Below are positions 1 through 7,536 of a DNA stretch of 21,138 bases, piece after piece; position 1 is the stretch's first letter, and each line of letters starts with the position of its first letter. The translations under genes and the position numbers were made by a program. The stretch covers positions 1 through 21,138 of the forward strand of contig JAFSHE010000147.1 in NCBI GenBank assembly GCA_017440445.1, read 5' to 3'. This stretch comes from Oscillospiraceae bacterium (lineage in GTDB: Bacteria; Bacillota_A; Clostridia; Oscillospirales; Ruminococcaceae). Under the pieces are notes generated by a model. It had not been told where the DNA came from. It did no database searches and saw nothing but the letters and a program-made list of their open reading frames with translations.

Positions 1-478
<478 letters not shown>

Positions 479-548
479 TTATGCTGCTTAAATCTGTTGT
501 GCGGCAGCCTATGTAAGCTCCGCTCTTATTATGTTGCGTGATCTTATC

Positions 549-809
549 TCAATTCACCAGTCTGTTCACAACTGGAACACCAAGAATATAAAATATATAC
601 GAGCCGTTATCCGTTCCCGAATAAATCGGTGGATGCTCTATGTAAAATCCGTAGCCCGCACCGATATAATGCGCATTGTCGGTGCTTATGCAGAACAACG
701 GAGTATTTCCGCTGCCTGTTCTGACTATATCGGTAATCGCCGCTGAGGCAAGCAGCAGGATGCTCCCGATGACAGCGAGGACCGCTGTCTTTTTTGGTTT
801 GTTTTTCAT
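549..809 (-). CDS. small membrane-anchored or secreted hypothetical protein (86 aa)
   Basis: I do not recognise a named family. The protein starts MKNKPKKTAVLAVIGSILLL: a positively charged N-terminus, then one hydrophobic segment at about residues 8-25, which could be a signal peptide or a single membrane anchor. The remaining 60 residues would lie outside the cell and carry a Gly/Tyr-rich stretch (YIGAGYGFYIEH) and two Cys or fewer. Its ATG overlaps the TGA of the hydrolase gene by one base (TGATG), which implies translational coupling. That coupling, together with the coherent signal-like N-terminus, is the reason for calling it real. Several other reading frames are open here, but none has comparable context. 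The function is unknown. Confidence 0.72.
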   Translation of the reverse strand: MKNKPKKTAVLAVIGSILLLASAAITDIVRTGSGNTPLFCISTDNAHYIGAGYGFYIEHPPIYSGTDNGSYIFYILGVPVVNRLVN

Positions 810-1558
810 CAGCCGAGAAGCTCCTCAACTACATTGAGCCATTCCTCGGGCTTGTAAATCGTAGCCTCGCAGTGAAGATACCCTTTGAAGCAGTGTACAC
901 GGCTTTCTGGATAGTATTTTTTTATAAGCTTGCCCACCTTCGCGGAGATGACCTCGTTTCCCTTTGTGCCGTGGATAAACAGCACATCCGTATCCGACTT
1001 TATATCCGCACACAGGTCATGCGACATGGCAGCGGAAACGATATTGCGCACAGACTGATCGCTCATGTTGTCCGCTATCTTCAGATAGCTGTCAAGAAAC
1101 CGCTCGGGCAGAAACTGCTTTTTGAAGTTCTCCAGTGTTTTTGGGTCACGCTTTTTGGATTTTCTTATTATCGTCAGATAGTTGCTTGTCATTATTTTCA
1201 GGGCTATTTTCGGGATAGTTTTAAGCGGTGCGCCGTCCATTATCAGCTTTTTCATGCCGATGACCCCGTTTCTCCATATCTGATGTGCGATAACTCCGCC
1301 CATGGAAAGTCCGCAGACGGCAAACACCTCACCGCCGCAGTTGTCCATGATGTAGTCCTCTATCTTCTCGGCTTCGTCCTCGATGGACAGAAATTCGCTC
1401 GGTCTTTCCTCCTCGTGGGCGTCAAGCGCCACTGCGATAACACGGTAGCTTTCGCTGAAATGCTCTATCTGCTTTCCCCATATCTGCCATGGAGTAAGCA
1501 CTCCGTGGATAAGCACTATAACAGGCGAGCTTTCGTTTCCGAATACGTGAAAGTTCAT
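809..1558 (-). CDS. alpha/beta-hydrolase fold protein
   Basis: A 249-residue single-domain alpha/beta hydrolase, probably cytosolic. Seen in sequence: the oxyanion-hole motif VLIHGV (about 15-20), the nucleophile elbow GLSMGG with Ser85, and a C-terminal GYLHCE with the likely catalytic His229. The acid position is unusual: where most members have Asp after the sixth strand (G-x-x-D), this one reads IHGTKGNEVIS, so Glu202 or a shifted residue would have to serve. The start at 1558 follows a strong AGGGAGG. A longer in-frame reading begins at 1651 but would overlap queA by 71 bases and ignores this ribosome binding site. The gene starts 22 bases after queA ends, in the same operon. The substrate cannot be told; a link to queuosine metabolism is possible only by position. 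Confidence 0.88.
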   Translation of the reverse strand: MNFHVFGNESSPVIVLIHGVLTPWQIWGKQIEHFSESYRVIAVALDAHEEERPSEFLSIEDEAEKIEDYIMDNCGGEVFAVCGLSMGGVIAHQIWRNGVIGMKKLIMDGAPLKTIPKIALKIMTSNYLTIIRKSKKRDPKTLENFKKQFLPERFLDSYLKIADNMSDQSVRNIVSAAMSHDLCADIKSDTDVLFIHGTKGNEVISAKVGKLIKKYYPESRVHCFKGYLHCEATIYKPEEWLNVVEELLG

Positions 1559-1580
1559 ATACGCCTCCCTGCGGTTACTG

Positions 1581-2609
1581 TTAGAGTATGGCCATGCTGT
1601 CGCCGAAGGAGAAGAAGCGGTATCTCTCTGCGATGGCAGTTTCGTATGCATTCAGTGTTTTTTCTCTGCCGAGAAGTGCGCTTACAAGCATTATCAGCGT
1701 GCTTTCGGGCAGGTGGAAATTGGTGATAAGTCCGTCTATCGCCTTGAAGGTGTAGCCGGGGTAGATGAATATTCCTGTATCGCCCTCGCAGGCGGTTACC
1801 TTTCCCTCGGGATGCGCAGACGCCGCAGACTCCAGTGTGCGGCAGGAGGTGGTGCCTACTGCGATGACACGTCCTCCACGCTCACGACATTCCTGTATCT
1901 TGCGTGCGGTCTCCTCGGGGACGGAATAATGCTCCACATGCATCTTGTGGTCGAGGATATTGTCCTCCTTTACGGGACGGAATGTACCAAGTCCCACATG
2001 CAGTGTGACGTATGCGGTGTCTACCTCCTTTTCACGGAGCTTTGCAAACACCTCGTCAGTGAAGTGCAGTCCCGCTGTGGGAGCCGCCGCAGAGCCTGTT
2101 TCACGGCAGTAGATGGTGTTGTAGCGGTCGTTCTTTTCAAGCTTAGCGGTGATGTAGGGCGGTAATGGCATCTGACCTATCCTGTCGAGTATATCGAAGA
2201 AATCCCCCTCGAAGGAGAAGCGTACTATCCTGTTTCCGTCCTCCACGGTGTCCAGTACCTCGGCGGAAAGCCCCTCGGGGAATTCCACCACAGCGCCCTT
2301 TTTAAGACGTCTGCCCGGGCGCACGAGGGTCTCCCAGTCGGTGAGGCTGAGGCGTTTCAGCAGCAGAAATTCCGCAGGCACGCCTGTATCCTTCTTTGTG
2401 CCGTAGATGCGTGCGGGGAATACACGGCTGTCGTTCATTACCAGCAGGTCACCTTTTTTCAGGTAGTCGCATATATTGTAGAAGCGGTCGTGAGTTATCT
2501 CTCCCGTTTCCTTATCCACCTTCATAAGGCGGGAGCTGTCACGTGGCTCCACAGGGGTCTGTGCGATAAGCTCCTCGGGAAGGTCGTAATAGAAATCTGA
2601 TCTAAGCAT
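1581..2609 (-). CDS. queA: S-adenosylmethionine:tRNA ribosyltransferase-isomerase
   Basis: QueA transfers and isomerises the ribosyl moiety of S-adenosylmethionine onto preQ1-modified tRNA, giving epoxyqueuosine. The 342-residue length fits the family. Seen: the N-terminal DFYYDLPEELIAQTP, SRLMKVD, the core AAAPTAGLHFT, HVGLGTFRPV followed by HKMHVEHY, and the C-terminal TNFHLPESTLIMLVSALLG, all family signatures. The start at 2609 is chosen because GGAGAA lies just upstream and the protein begins MLRSDFYYDLP as in homologues. An in-frame upstream ATG at 2669 would add twenty unrelated residues that run through a leader hairpin. It is the first gene of the operon ending in tgt, with an upstream promoter at 2685-2713. 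No preQ1 riboswitch is evident in the leader. Confidence 0.97.
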   Translation of the reverse strand: MLRSDFYYDLPEELIAQTPVEPRDSSRLMKVDKETGEITHDRFYNICDYLKKGDLLVMNDSRVFPARIYGTKKDTGVPAEFLLLKRLSLTDWETLVRPGRRLKKGAVVEFPEGLSAEVLDTVEDGNRIVRFSFEGDFFDILDRIGQMPLPPYITAKLEKNDRYNTIYCRETGSAAAPTAGLHFTDEVFAKLREKEVDTAYVTLHVGLGTFRPVKEDNILDHKMHVEHYSVPEETARKIQECRERGGRVIAVGTTSCRTLESAASAHPEGKVTACEGDTGIFIYPGYTFKAIDGLITNFHLPESTLIMLVSALLGREKTLNAYETAIAERYRFFSFGDSMAIL

Positions 2610-2638
2610 ATATATTCTCCGTTTATCCTTTATTATCT

Positions 2639-2656
2639 GACACGGCAGCCCGTGTC
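2639..2656 (-). other. stem-loop in the queA leader
   Basis: A perfect 7-bp stem (GACACGG / CCGTGTC) with a four-base loop lies in the roughly 70-base leader of queA, about 30 bases before the start codon. It has no T-run after it, so it is not a terminator. It does not include the ribosome binding site. It may stabilise the message or have no role. Confidence 0.5.
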
Positions 2657-2684
2657 CCTGTAAGCACATATTATATCATTATAT

Positions 2685-2713
2685 ATTGTACCACATAGCC
2701 CGAGCCTTTTCAA
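2685..2713 (-). promoter_or_regulatory. promoter of the queA-tgt operon
   Basis: On the minus strand, TTGAAA (2708-2713) and TACAAT (2685-2690) are separated by exactly 17 bases, matching the housekeeping sigma consensus at 10 of 12 positions. The predicted start of transcription is near 2678, giving a leader of about 70 bases. It is back to back with the asd promoter; the two -35 boxes are 66 bases apart. Confidence 0.75.
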
Positions 2714-2779
2714 TTGATAAATCACAACAATTTCAACAAATTCGGGGTCGAATTTTGATAATATTTAGCTGAATAACCG

Positions 2780-2808
2780 TTGACAAAAGGGTGTATATAT
2801 GATAAAAT
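2780..2808 (+). promoter_or_regulatory. promoter of the asd-dap operon
   Basis: TTGACA (2780-2785), a 17-base spacer, and TAAAAT (2803-2808). Transcription would begin near 2815, some 18 bases before the lysine riboswitch, which fits the whole aptamer being in the transcript. Confidence 0.8.
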
Positions 2809-2832
2809 ATAGCATATCGGAATATCCGATGT

Positions 2833-3015
2833 GATAGAGGTGCGGAAAAGATCAGTAGCGTTTCCCTTGATGGCTGACGGAGGTCGGGGCGTGAAAGGCT
2901 TACCGCCGAAGGATGCACATTCCGCCGTGTGTATTTCTGGTCGTCCGCCGAACAGGTGTACGATTGTCATCGACTGACAGCGTCGCTTTAATGCGCTGAG
3001 TGATGGAGAGCTATC
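2833..3015 (+). promoter_or_regulatory. lysine riboswitch (L box)
   Basis: The leader carries the conserved L-box blocks in order: GATAGAGGTGCG (from 2833), the AAGATCAGTA segment, GCCGAAGG (2908 region), a GACTGACAG block near 2972, and TGGAGAGCTATC ending at 3015. GATAG (2833-2837) pairs with CTATC (3011-3015) to close helix P1. The length of about 183 bases is that of the known class. It lies between a consensus promoter and an intrinsic terminator, ahead of asd, dapA and dapB. By family knowledge, lysine binding would favour termination and shut off the operon. The 5' and 3' core blocks are clear to the eye, but I have not scored the fold with a covariance model. Confidence 0.93.
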
Positions 3016-3057
3016 CAATTCATAAGTTTGATTTGTAAGCTAACCAGCATAAACGCA

Positions 3058-3086
3058 GCCGATGATTGACCTCATCGGCATTTTTT
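3058..3086 (+). terminator. intrinsic terminator controlled by the lysine riboswitch
   Basis: An 8-bp stem GCCGATGA / TCATCGGC with a 6-base loop, followed by A and six T. It sits 43 bases after the aptamer and 69 bases before the asd start, the usual expression-platform position. The base run TCATCGACTG at 2967-2976 inside the aptamer could pair with CAGCCGATGA at 3056-3065 (9 of 10 positions) as an anti-terminator; that pairing is inference. Confidence 0.88.
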
Positions 3087-3155
3087 GTTTAAATAAGGGC
3101 TGACCGCCCGATAATAAAGTTAAGGTCCGCACAGCGGACAGGAAAGGACACAACT

Positions 3156-4235
3156 ATGAAAAAGTACAATGTTGGTATCATCGGCGCAACAGGCATGGTA
3201 GGCCAGCGCTTCGCTATCCTGCTGGAGAACCATCCCTGGTTCAACGTGGTAGCTCTCGCAGCTTCCCCCCGTTCCGCAGGCAAGACCTATAAAGAGGCAG
3301 TAGGTGACAGATGGTATATGGACGTTCCCATGCCCGCTAACATGGCAGATATCATCGTAAAGGACGCTTCCGCAGACGTTGACGAGATCGCAGGAATGGT
3401 AGATTTCGTATTCTGCGCAGTAGATATGAAGAAGGACGAGATAAAGGCTCTCGAGGAGAAGTACGCAAAGGCTGAGTGCCCTGTAATGTCCAACAACTCC
3501 GCACACCGTTTCACAGACGATGTTCCCATGATCATCCCCGAGATCAACGACGAGCATATCGCTATCGTTGAGGCACAGAAGGCTCGCCTCGGCACAAAGC
3601 GTGGTTTCATCTCCGTTAAGTCCAACTGCTCCATCCAGAGCTATGTTCCCGCACTCTCTCCCCTGAGAAAGTTCGGCATCAAGAATGTTCTTGCTTGTAC
3701 ATACCAGGCTATCAGCGGCGCAGGCAAGACCTTCGACACATGGCCCGAGATGGTAGATAACCTCATCCCCTACATCGGCGGCGAGGAGGAGAAGTCCGAG
3801 CAGGAGCCTCTGAAGGTATGGGGCGAGATCAAGGACGGCAAGATCGTTAAGGCTGAGTCCCCCTGCATCACAACACAGTGCCTGCGTGTTCCCGTTTCCA
3901 ACGGTCACTTCGCAGCAGTGTTCGTAAGCTTCGAGAACAAGCCCAGCAAGGAAGAGATCCTCAAAATCTGGAAGGAGTTCAAGGGCGTTCCTCAGGAGCT
4001 GGAGCTTCCTTCTGCTCCCAAGCAGTTCCTCAACTACTTTGAGGAGGACAACATGCCCCAGGCTAAGCTTCACAGAAACCTCGAGAACGGTATGGCTGTT
4101 TCCATCGGCCGTCTGAGAGAGGATACACAGTACGATTACAAGTTCGTATGCCTGTCCCACAACACACTGAGAGGCGCAGCTGGCGGCGCAGTTCTGATGG
4201 CAGAGCTTTACGCAGCAAAGGGCTTTTTTGACTAA
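3156..4235 (+). CDS. asd: aspartate-semialdehyde dehydrogenase (archaeal/fungal-type subfamily)
   Basis: Asd reduces aspartyl phosphate to aspartate semialdehyde with NADPH, the branch-point substrate for lysine/diaminopimelate and for methionine/threonine. Seen: the nucleotide-binding GATGMVGQRF (10-19), SPRSAGKTY, SNNSAHR near 112-118, the catalytic Cys158 in KSNCSIQ, the catalytic-region His251 in VSNGHFAAV, and a C-terminal HNTLRGAAGGAVL. At 359 residues it matches the longer archaeal/fungal-type enzymes rather than the roughly 330-residue Gram-positive form. The ribosome binding site is GGAAAGGA. Codon use is strongly biased to a few C-ending codons, as in highly expressed genes. It is the first gene after the lysine riboswitch. 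Function is firm; subfamily is judged from the motifs alone. Confidence 0.96.
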   Translation: MKKYNVGIIGATGMVGQRFAILLENHPWFNVVALAASPRSAGKTYKEAVGDRWYMDVPMPANMADIIVKDASADVDEIAGMVDFVFCAVDMKKDEIKALEEKYAKAECPVMSNNSAHRFTDDVPMIIPEINDEHIAIVEAQKARLGTKRGFISVKSNCSIQSYVPALSPLRKFGIKNVLACTYQAISGAGKTFDTWPEMVDNLIPYIGGEEEKSEQEPLKVWGEIKDGKIVKAESPCITTQCLRVPVSNGHFAAVFVSFENKPSKEEILKIWKEFKGVPQELELPSAPKQFLNYFEEDNMPQAKLHRNLENGMAVSIGRLREDTQYDYKFVCLSHNTLRGAAGGAVLMAELYAAKGFFD

Positions 4236-4237
4236 TC

Positions 4238-4350
4238 AGGAATCGGGAATTATGATATCCGCTTCGCAGATGTTATCTGACAATGCGGCTTCGCCGCAGG
4301 CGGTATCTGAATATATCGGCGTCAGCCGATAACATCAATTCCTCATTCCT
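4238..4350 (+). repeat. intergenic foldable repeat element with imperfect terminal inverted repeats
   Basis: The asd-dapA gap is almost filled by a self-complementary unit. The left arm AGGAATCGGGAATTATGATA continues to 4259; the right arm (4328-4350) reads, on the other strand, AGGAATGAGGAATTGATGTT and on. The arms match apart from two substitutions in AATCGGG/AATGAGG, one inserted base and one later change. Inside are three small hairpins: ATC-c-GC/GC-a-GAT around 4256-4270, TGCGGC/GCCGCA (4284-4298), and TATCGGC/GCCGATA (4314-4331). A further CTCATTCCTAATT-like tail continues to about 4368. No open reading frame is present. This is the make-up of a dispersed MITE- or REP-like element; that it is multicopy in this genome is inference. 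Confidence 0.7.
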
Positions 4351-4387
4351 CACTTCTCATTCCTAATTTGACTATGAGGTAATCAAT

Positions 4388-5281
4388 ATGAAGAATACTA
4401 TTTTTACAGGTGCAGGTACCGCAATAGTTACCCCCATGCACGCTGACGGCTCCATCAATTATGAGGAGTTCGGCAGGATGATCGATTTCCAGATCGAAAA
4501 CGGGATCGACTCCATCGTTGTATGCGGAACCACAGGCGAAGCCTCCACCATGACCGACGAGGAGCATATCGAAGCCATCCGCTTTACCGTGGAGCGTGCT
4601 GCAAAGCGCATCCCGATAATCGCAGGCACAGGCAGTAACGACACAGGCTACGCTATAGAGCTTTCCAAGGAAGCCGAGAAGGTAGGCGCTGACGCTCTGC
4701 TCCAGGTAACTCCTTACTACAACAAGACCTCCCAGAGAGGACTTGCAAAGCACTTCCTTTCCATCGCTGACAGTGTTAATGTTCCCATCATCCTGTACAA
4801 TGTTCCTTCCCGTACAGGCATGAACATCTCTATCGACTGCTACAAGGAGTGCGCACAGCACAAGAATATCGTTGCTACCAAGGAAGCAAGCGCCAATATG
4901 TCGCTTATCATGCAGGTAGCGGCTTACACTGACCTTGATATTTACAGCGGCAACGACGACGAGGTGCTTCCCGCTCTCGCAGTAGGCGGCAAGGGCGTTA
5001 TCTCGGTGACCTCCAACCTTATGCCTAAGGAGAAGCATGACGAGGTAATGCTGTTCTTGGAGGGCAAGCGTGAGGAGGCTCTTGATATCCAGAAGAAGAT
5101 ACTCGCTTTTGAAAAGGCTCTTTTTATGGATGTAAACCCTATCCCCGTAAAGGAAGCGCTCAATATCATGGGCTTCAACGCAGGCGAGTGCAGACTTCCC
5201 CTGTTCTCCATGACAGACGCTCAGAAGGCAGCGCTCAGGGCTGAGATGGAGCCTCTGGGACTGGTAGGCAAGATAAAGTAA
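4388..5281 (+). CDS. dapA: 4-hydroxy-tetrahydrodipicolinate synthase
   Basis: DapA condenses pyruvate with aspartate semialdehyde, the first committed step to diaminopimelate and lysine. The 297-residue TIM-barrel shows GTAIVTPM at the N-terminus, the substrate loop CGTTGE (46-51), PYYNK with Tyr111, LYNVPSRTG with Tyr137 and Arg142, and the Schiff-base Lys165 in VATKEAS, so all catalytic residues are in place. The ribosome binding site is GAGGT, 11 bases before the ATG. It follows asd by 152 bases that hold the foldable repeat and no promoter I can support. A weak hairpin follows before dapB. It is probably co-transcribed with asd under lysine control. Confidence 0.97.
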   Translation: MKNTIFTGAGTAIVTPMHADGSINYEEFGRMIDFQIENGIDSIVVCGTTGEASTMTDEEHIEAIRFTVERAAKRIPIIAGTGSNDTGYAIELSKEAEKVGADALLQVTPYYNKTSQRGLAKHFLSIADSVNVPIILYNVPSRTGMNISIDCYKECAQHKNIVATKEASANMSLIMQVAAYTDLDIYSGNDDEVLPALAVGGKGVISVTSNLMPKEKHDEVMLFLEGKREEALDIQKKILAFEKALFMDVNPIPVKEALNIMGFNAGECRLPLFSMTDAQKAALRAEMEPLGLVGKIK

Positions 5282-5289
5282 CATACATA

Positions 5290-5313
5290 AGCGCCCCCTG
5301 AAACGAGGGCGCT
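5290..5313 (+). terminator. hairpin between dapA and dapB, weak terminator or processing site
   Basis: A perfect 7-bp GC-rich stem AGCGCCC / GGGCGCT with a 10-base loop, followed by the broken run TTGTT. The poor T-run suggests partial termination or protection of the upstream message rather than a full stop, as no promoter is seen between it and dapB. Confidence 0.5.
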
Positions 5314-5337
5314 TTGTTAAAACGAAAGGACTATAAA

Positions 5338-6096
5338 ATGACCAAGATAGCCATTACAGGCGCATGCGGAAAAATGGGCAGAGTTATTGCGGGAATAATA
5401 GCTCAGCGCAGCGACTGCGAGGTACTCGCAGGTATCGACCTTTTCGGTGAGCAGTACAGCAGCTTCCCCGTGTATAAGAAGGTGTTCGAGCTGCCCGAGA
5501 AGCCCGATGTCATCATCGATTTTTCGCACCCCTCCGCACTGCCCGACCTGCTTTCCTACGGAAAGATGAACAATGTTCCGCTGGTGCTTGCAACAACAGG
5601 ATATACAGACGAGGAGCGTGCTGAGATAACCGCTGCCTCTGCGCAGATACCCGTGTTCTTCACCTTCAATATGTCGCTGGGAATAAATCTTCTGGTGGAG
5701 CTTGCAAGAAAGGCTACACAGATACTGGGCGGACAGTTCGACATCGAGATAGTGGAGAAGCACCACAACCTCAAGAAGGACGCTCCCTCAGGCACTGCCA
5801 TCATGATAGGCGAGGCTATAAACGAGGAGCTTGGCAACAAGAACCGTTTCGTTTACGACCGCCACAGCGTTCGCAAGGAGCGTGGCAGGGACGAGATAGG
5901 CATGCATGCAATCCGTGGCGGCACCATCGTAGGCGACCATGACATCATCTTCGCAGGACATGACGAGGTGATAACACTTTCCCACTCCGCACAGTCCAAG
6001 GAGGTCTTTGCGGTAGGCTCAGTAAATGCCGCTGTTTTCCTCGCAGGAAAGCCCGCAGGACTTTACGCAATGTCAGATCTGATAAAGGAGAACTAA
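5338..6096 (+). CDS. dapB: 4-hydroxy-tetrahydrodipicolinate reductase
   Basis: DapB reduces the DapA product with NAD(P)H to tetrahydrodipicolinate. The protein (252 residues) has the Rossmann start KIAITGACGKMGR (3-15), IIDFSHPSAL, the adenine-side ATTGYT, and the catalytic block EKHHNLKKDAPSGTA with His142 and Lys146, then HAIRGGTIVGDHD. ATG 5338 is chosen because AAAGGA precedes it and the Rossmann motif then begins at residue 3 as in homologues. An in-frame ATG at 5314 would start inside the dapA-dapB hairpin. It ends one base before the next gene, so the two are surely co-transcribed. Confidence 0.97.
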   Translation: MTKIAITGACGKMGRVIAGIIAQRSDCEVLAGIDLFGEQYSSFPVYKKVFELPEKPDVIIDFSHPSALPDLLSYGKMNNVPLVLATTGYTDEERAEITAASAQIPVFFTFNMSLGINLLVELARKATQILGGQFDIEIVEKHHNLKKDAPSGTAIMIGEAINEELGNKNRFVYDRHSVRKERGRDEIGMHAIRGGTIVGDHDIIFAGHDEVITLSHSAQSKEVFAVGSVNAAVFLAGKPAGLYAMSDLIKEN

Positions 6097-6097
6097 T

Positions 6098-6544
6098 ATG
6101 AGCATTATAGTTACCGAAAACGTATCCGCAGTAACCTTCAACAATGTTCCCCTCTACAAGACCATCATGGAGGAGACCCTCGCTGCCGTTGCAGCAGCAG
6201 ATATCAATATTGATATGATATCCATGACTGCGCCCACATCCGAGCGTTTCGGCTTTGGCTTTACGCTGAGCGACGACGATATGGGCAGACTTCTCGCCGT
6301 TGTCAAGGAGCTGAAGGAAAAGCACAGCATCACTCCCATGATAAACTCAGGCAACCGCAAGATAGTTATCAAGACAAGCGAAATGGAAACACAGGCTGGC
6401 TTTGCCGCAAAGGTATTCGCTATGCTTAACAGGATAGACGCAATGATACTGCTGATAACGACAGGAGTGGATGAGATATCCGTACTCATCCGTGAGAGTG
6501 ACGCAGACGCAGCGGTTGACGGATTAAAGGAGCTTCTTAAATAA
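6098..6544 (+). CDS. stand-alone tandem ACT-domain protein, aspartokinase regulatory-subunit-like
   Basis: The 148 residues form two ACT-like repeats, about 9-78 and 88-148. The second, with GFAAKVFAMLNRIDAMIL followed by LITTGVDEISVLI, resembles the lysine-binding C-terminal half of aspartokinase. There is no kinase domain, and no aspartokinase catalytic gene lies in the window. ACT domains bind amino acids and control enzyme activity. A plausible role is a separately encoded regulatory subunit or lysine sensor for aspartokinase, much as Bacillus subtilis makes the small beta subunit of its lysine-sensitive aspartokinase by internal initiation. The start is fixed by GGAG near the end of dapB; the gene sits one base after dapB and two bases before mscS. 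Domain call is good; the partner is inference. Confidence 0.85.
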   Translation: MSIIVTENVSAVTFNNVPLYKTIMEETLAAVAAADINIDMISMTAPTSERFGFGFTLSDDDMGRLLAVVKELKEKHSITPMINSGNRKIVIKTSEMETQAGFAAKVFAMLNRIDAMILLITTGVDEISVLIRESDADAAVDGLKELLK

Positions 6545-6546
6545 TT

Positions 6547-7473
6547 ATGACCACAGCATTTCTCATTTCCACAGCAGAGGCGGCAGCAGAGTCCGCCGCA
6601 AACGAGACAACTCTCAACGACGCCATGCAGGAGCTTGTACAAAGACCCGAGCAGGCGCTTGACAAGATAGGCGATTTCTTTCAGAATATCCTTAACGGGA
6701 TACTTGGCGCTATACCCACACTGCTTTTTGCAGTGCTTGTGCTTATTATCGGCGTGATACTGTGCAAGCTCAGCCTTAAGCTTATCGGCAGGGGCATGAA
6801 GCGTGCCAAGACGGATATCACCGTTGCGAAATTCGTCAAGCAGTGCGCAAAGATAGTGCTTTATGTGCTGCTGTTTATCGTGGTGCTTTCCATTCTCGGA
6901 ATTCCCACTACATCCGTTATTACTGTGATAGGCACAGCGGGCGTTGCGATAGGCCTTGCGCTTCAGGACAGCCTTTCCAACGTTGCAGGCGGCTTTATCC
7001 TGATGGTGACAAAGCCCTTCAAGATAGGTGATTACATCATCATCAACGGCGTGGAGGGTACTGTTGCACAGATATCCATTCTCCACACCAGACTGGATTC
7101 CGCTACAAATCAGGCGATATTCATCCCCAACGGACAGGCAGTAAACGCTACTGTCATCAACAACAGCGGAAACGATACCCGCAGAGTTGACCTTACATTC
7201 TCCATCTCCTACGATGATGATTACGAGAGGGCACAGCGCATTATTCTGGACGTACTGGCAAAGAATGATAAGGTGCTTAAGGACCCCGCTCCCACTGTAC
7301 GAATGGTAGAGCACGGTGCAAGTGCGATAGTTATCGCAACACGCCCCTGGTGTAATACCGCAGATTACTGGGAGGTATACTTCACGACCATTGAGCAGGT
7401 GCGTGCGGCATTTATTGAGAATAATATCTCCATCCCGTTTGACCAGATGGATATTCACGTTATCAAGGATTGA
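6547..7473 (+). CDS. mscS: MscS-family small-conductance mechanosensitive channel
   Basis: A membrane channel that opens on cell stretch to release solutes. The 308 residues comprise a polar N-terminus, TM1 at about 48-70, TM2 at about 99-120, the pore-lining TM3 with GTAGVAIGLALQDSLSNVAG (roughly 130-150), the beta-domain motif KPFKIGDYI and INGVEGTV, FIPNGQAVNATVINNS, and the C-terminal NISIPFDQMDIHV. This is the standard MscS core without extra domains. AAGGAG lies inside the end of the ACT gene, and the two genes are only two bases apart, so the channel belongs to the lysine-riboswitch transcript. The motifs are diagnostic; whether it serves osmotic release or amino-acid efflux cannot be told. 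Confidence 0.94.
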   Translation: MTTAFLISTAEAAAESAANETTLNDAMQELVQRPEQALDKIGDFFQNILNGILGAIPTLLFAVLVLIIGVILCKLSLKLIGRGMKRAKTDITVAKFVKQCAKIVLYVLLFIVVLSILGIPTTSVITVIGTAGVAIGLALQDSLSNVAGGFILMVTKPFKIGDYIIINGVEGTVAQISILHTRLDSATNQAIFIPNGQAVNATVINNSGNDTRRVDLTFSISYDDDYERAQRIILDVLAKNDKVLKDPAPTVRMVEHGASAIVIATRPWCNTADYWEVYFTTIEQVRAAFIENNISIPFDQMDIHVIKD

Positions 7474-7484
7474 TATAAAAAACT

Positions 7485-7515
7485 ATATCCGCCCGTAGCT
7501 GTTATGGGCGGATAT
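7485..7515 (+). terminator. hairpin ending the dap-mscS operon
   Basis: A perfect 10-bp stem ATATCCGCCC / GGGCGGATAT with an 11-base loop lies 11 bases after the mscS stop. The following sequence is T-rich but not a run (TCAATTTATGATTT), so efficiency is uncertain. Confidence 0.65.
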
Positions 7516-7536
7516 TCAATTTATGATTTGGATATG

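Noticed and set aside
794..1726. Open frame of 310 codons on the plus strand opposite the hydrolase and queA end
   Set aside because: It spans two genes that have clear motifs on the minus strand, so it cannot be the coding strand.
2610..2684. preQ1 riboswitch in the queA leader
   Set aside because: I see only a simple 7-bp stem-loop, with no aptamer-like pseudoknot sequence or A-rich tail overlapping the ribosome binding site.
3120..4160. Long open frame of 346 codons on the minus strand, antisense to asd
   Set aside because: It is a shadow of asd: asd uses strongly biased codons that leave the other strand open. The product is Cys/Leu-rich, lacks a ribosome binding site and shows no motif.
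5290..5313. Full terminator separating dapA from dapB
   Set aside because: The T-run is broken (TTGTT) and no new promoter lies before dapB, so I call it weak or a processing site.
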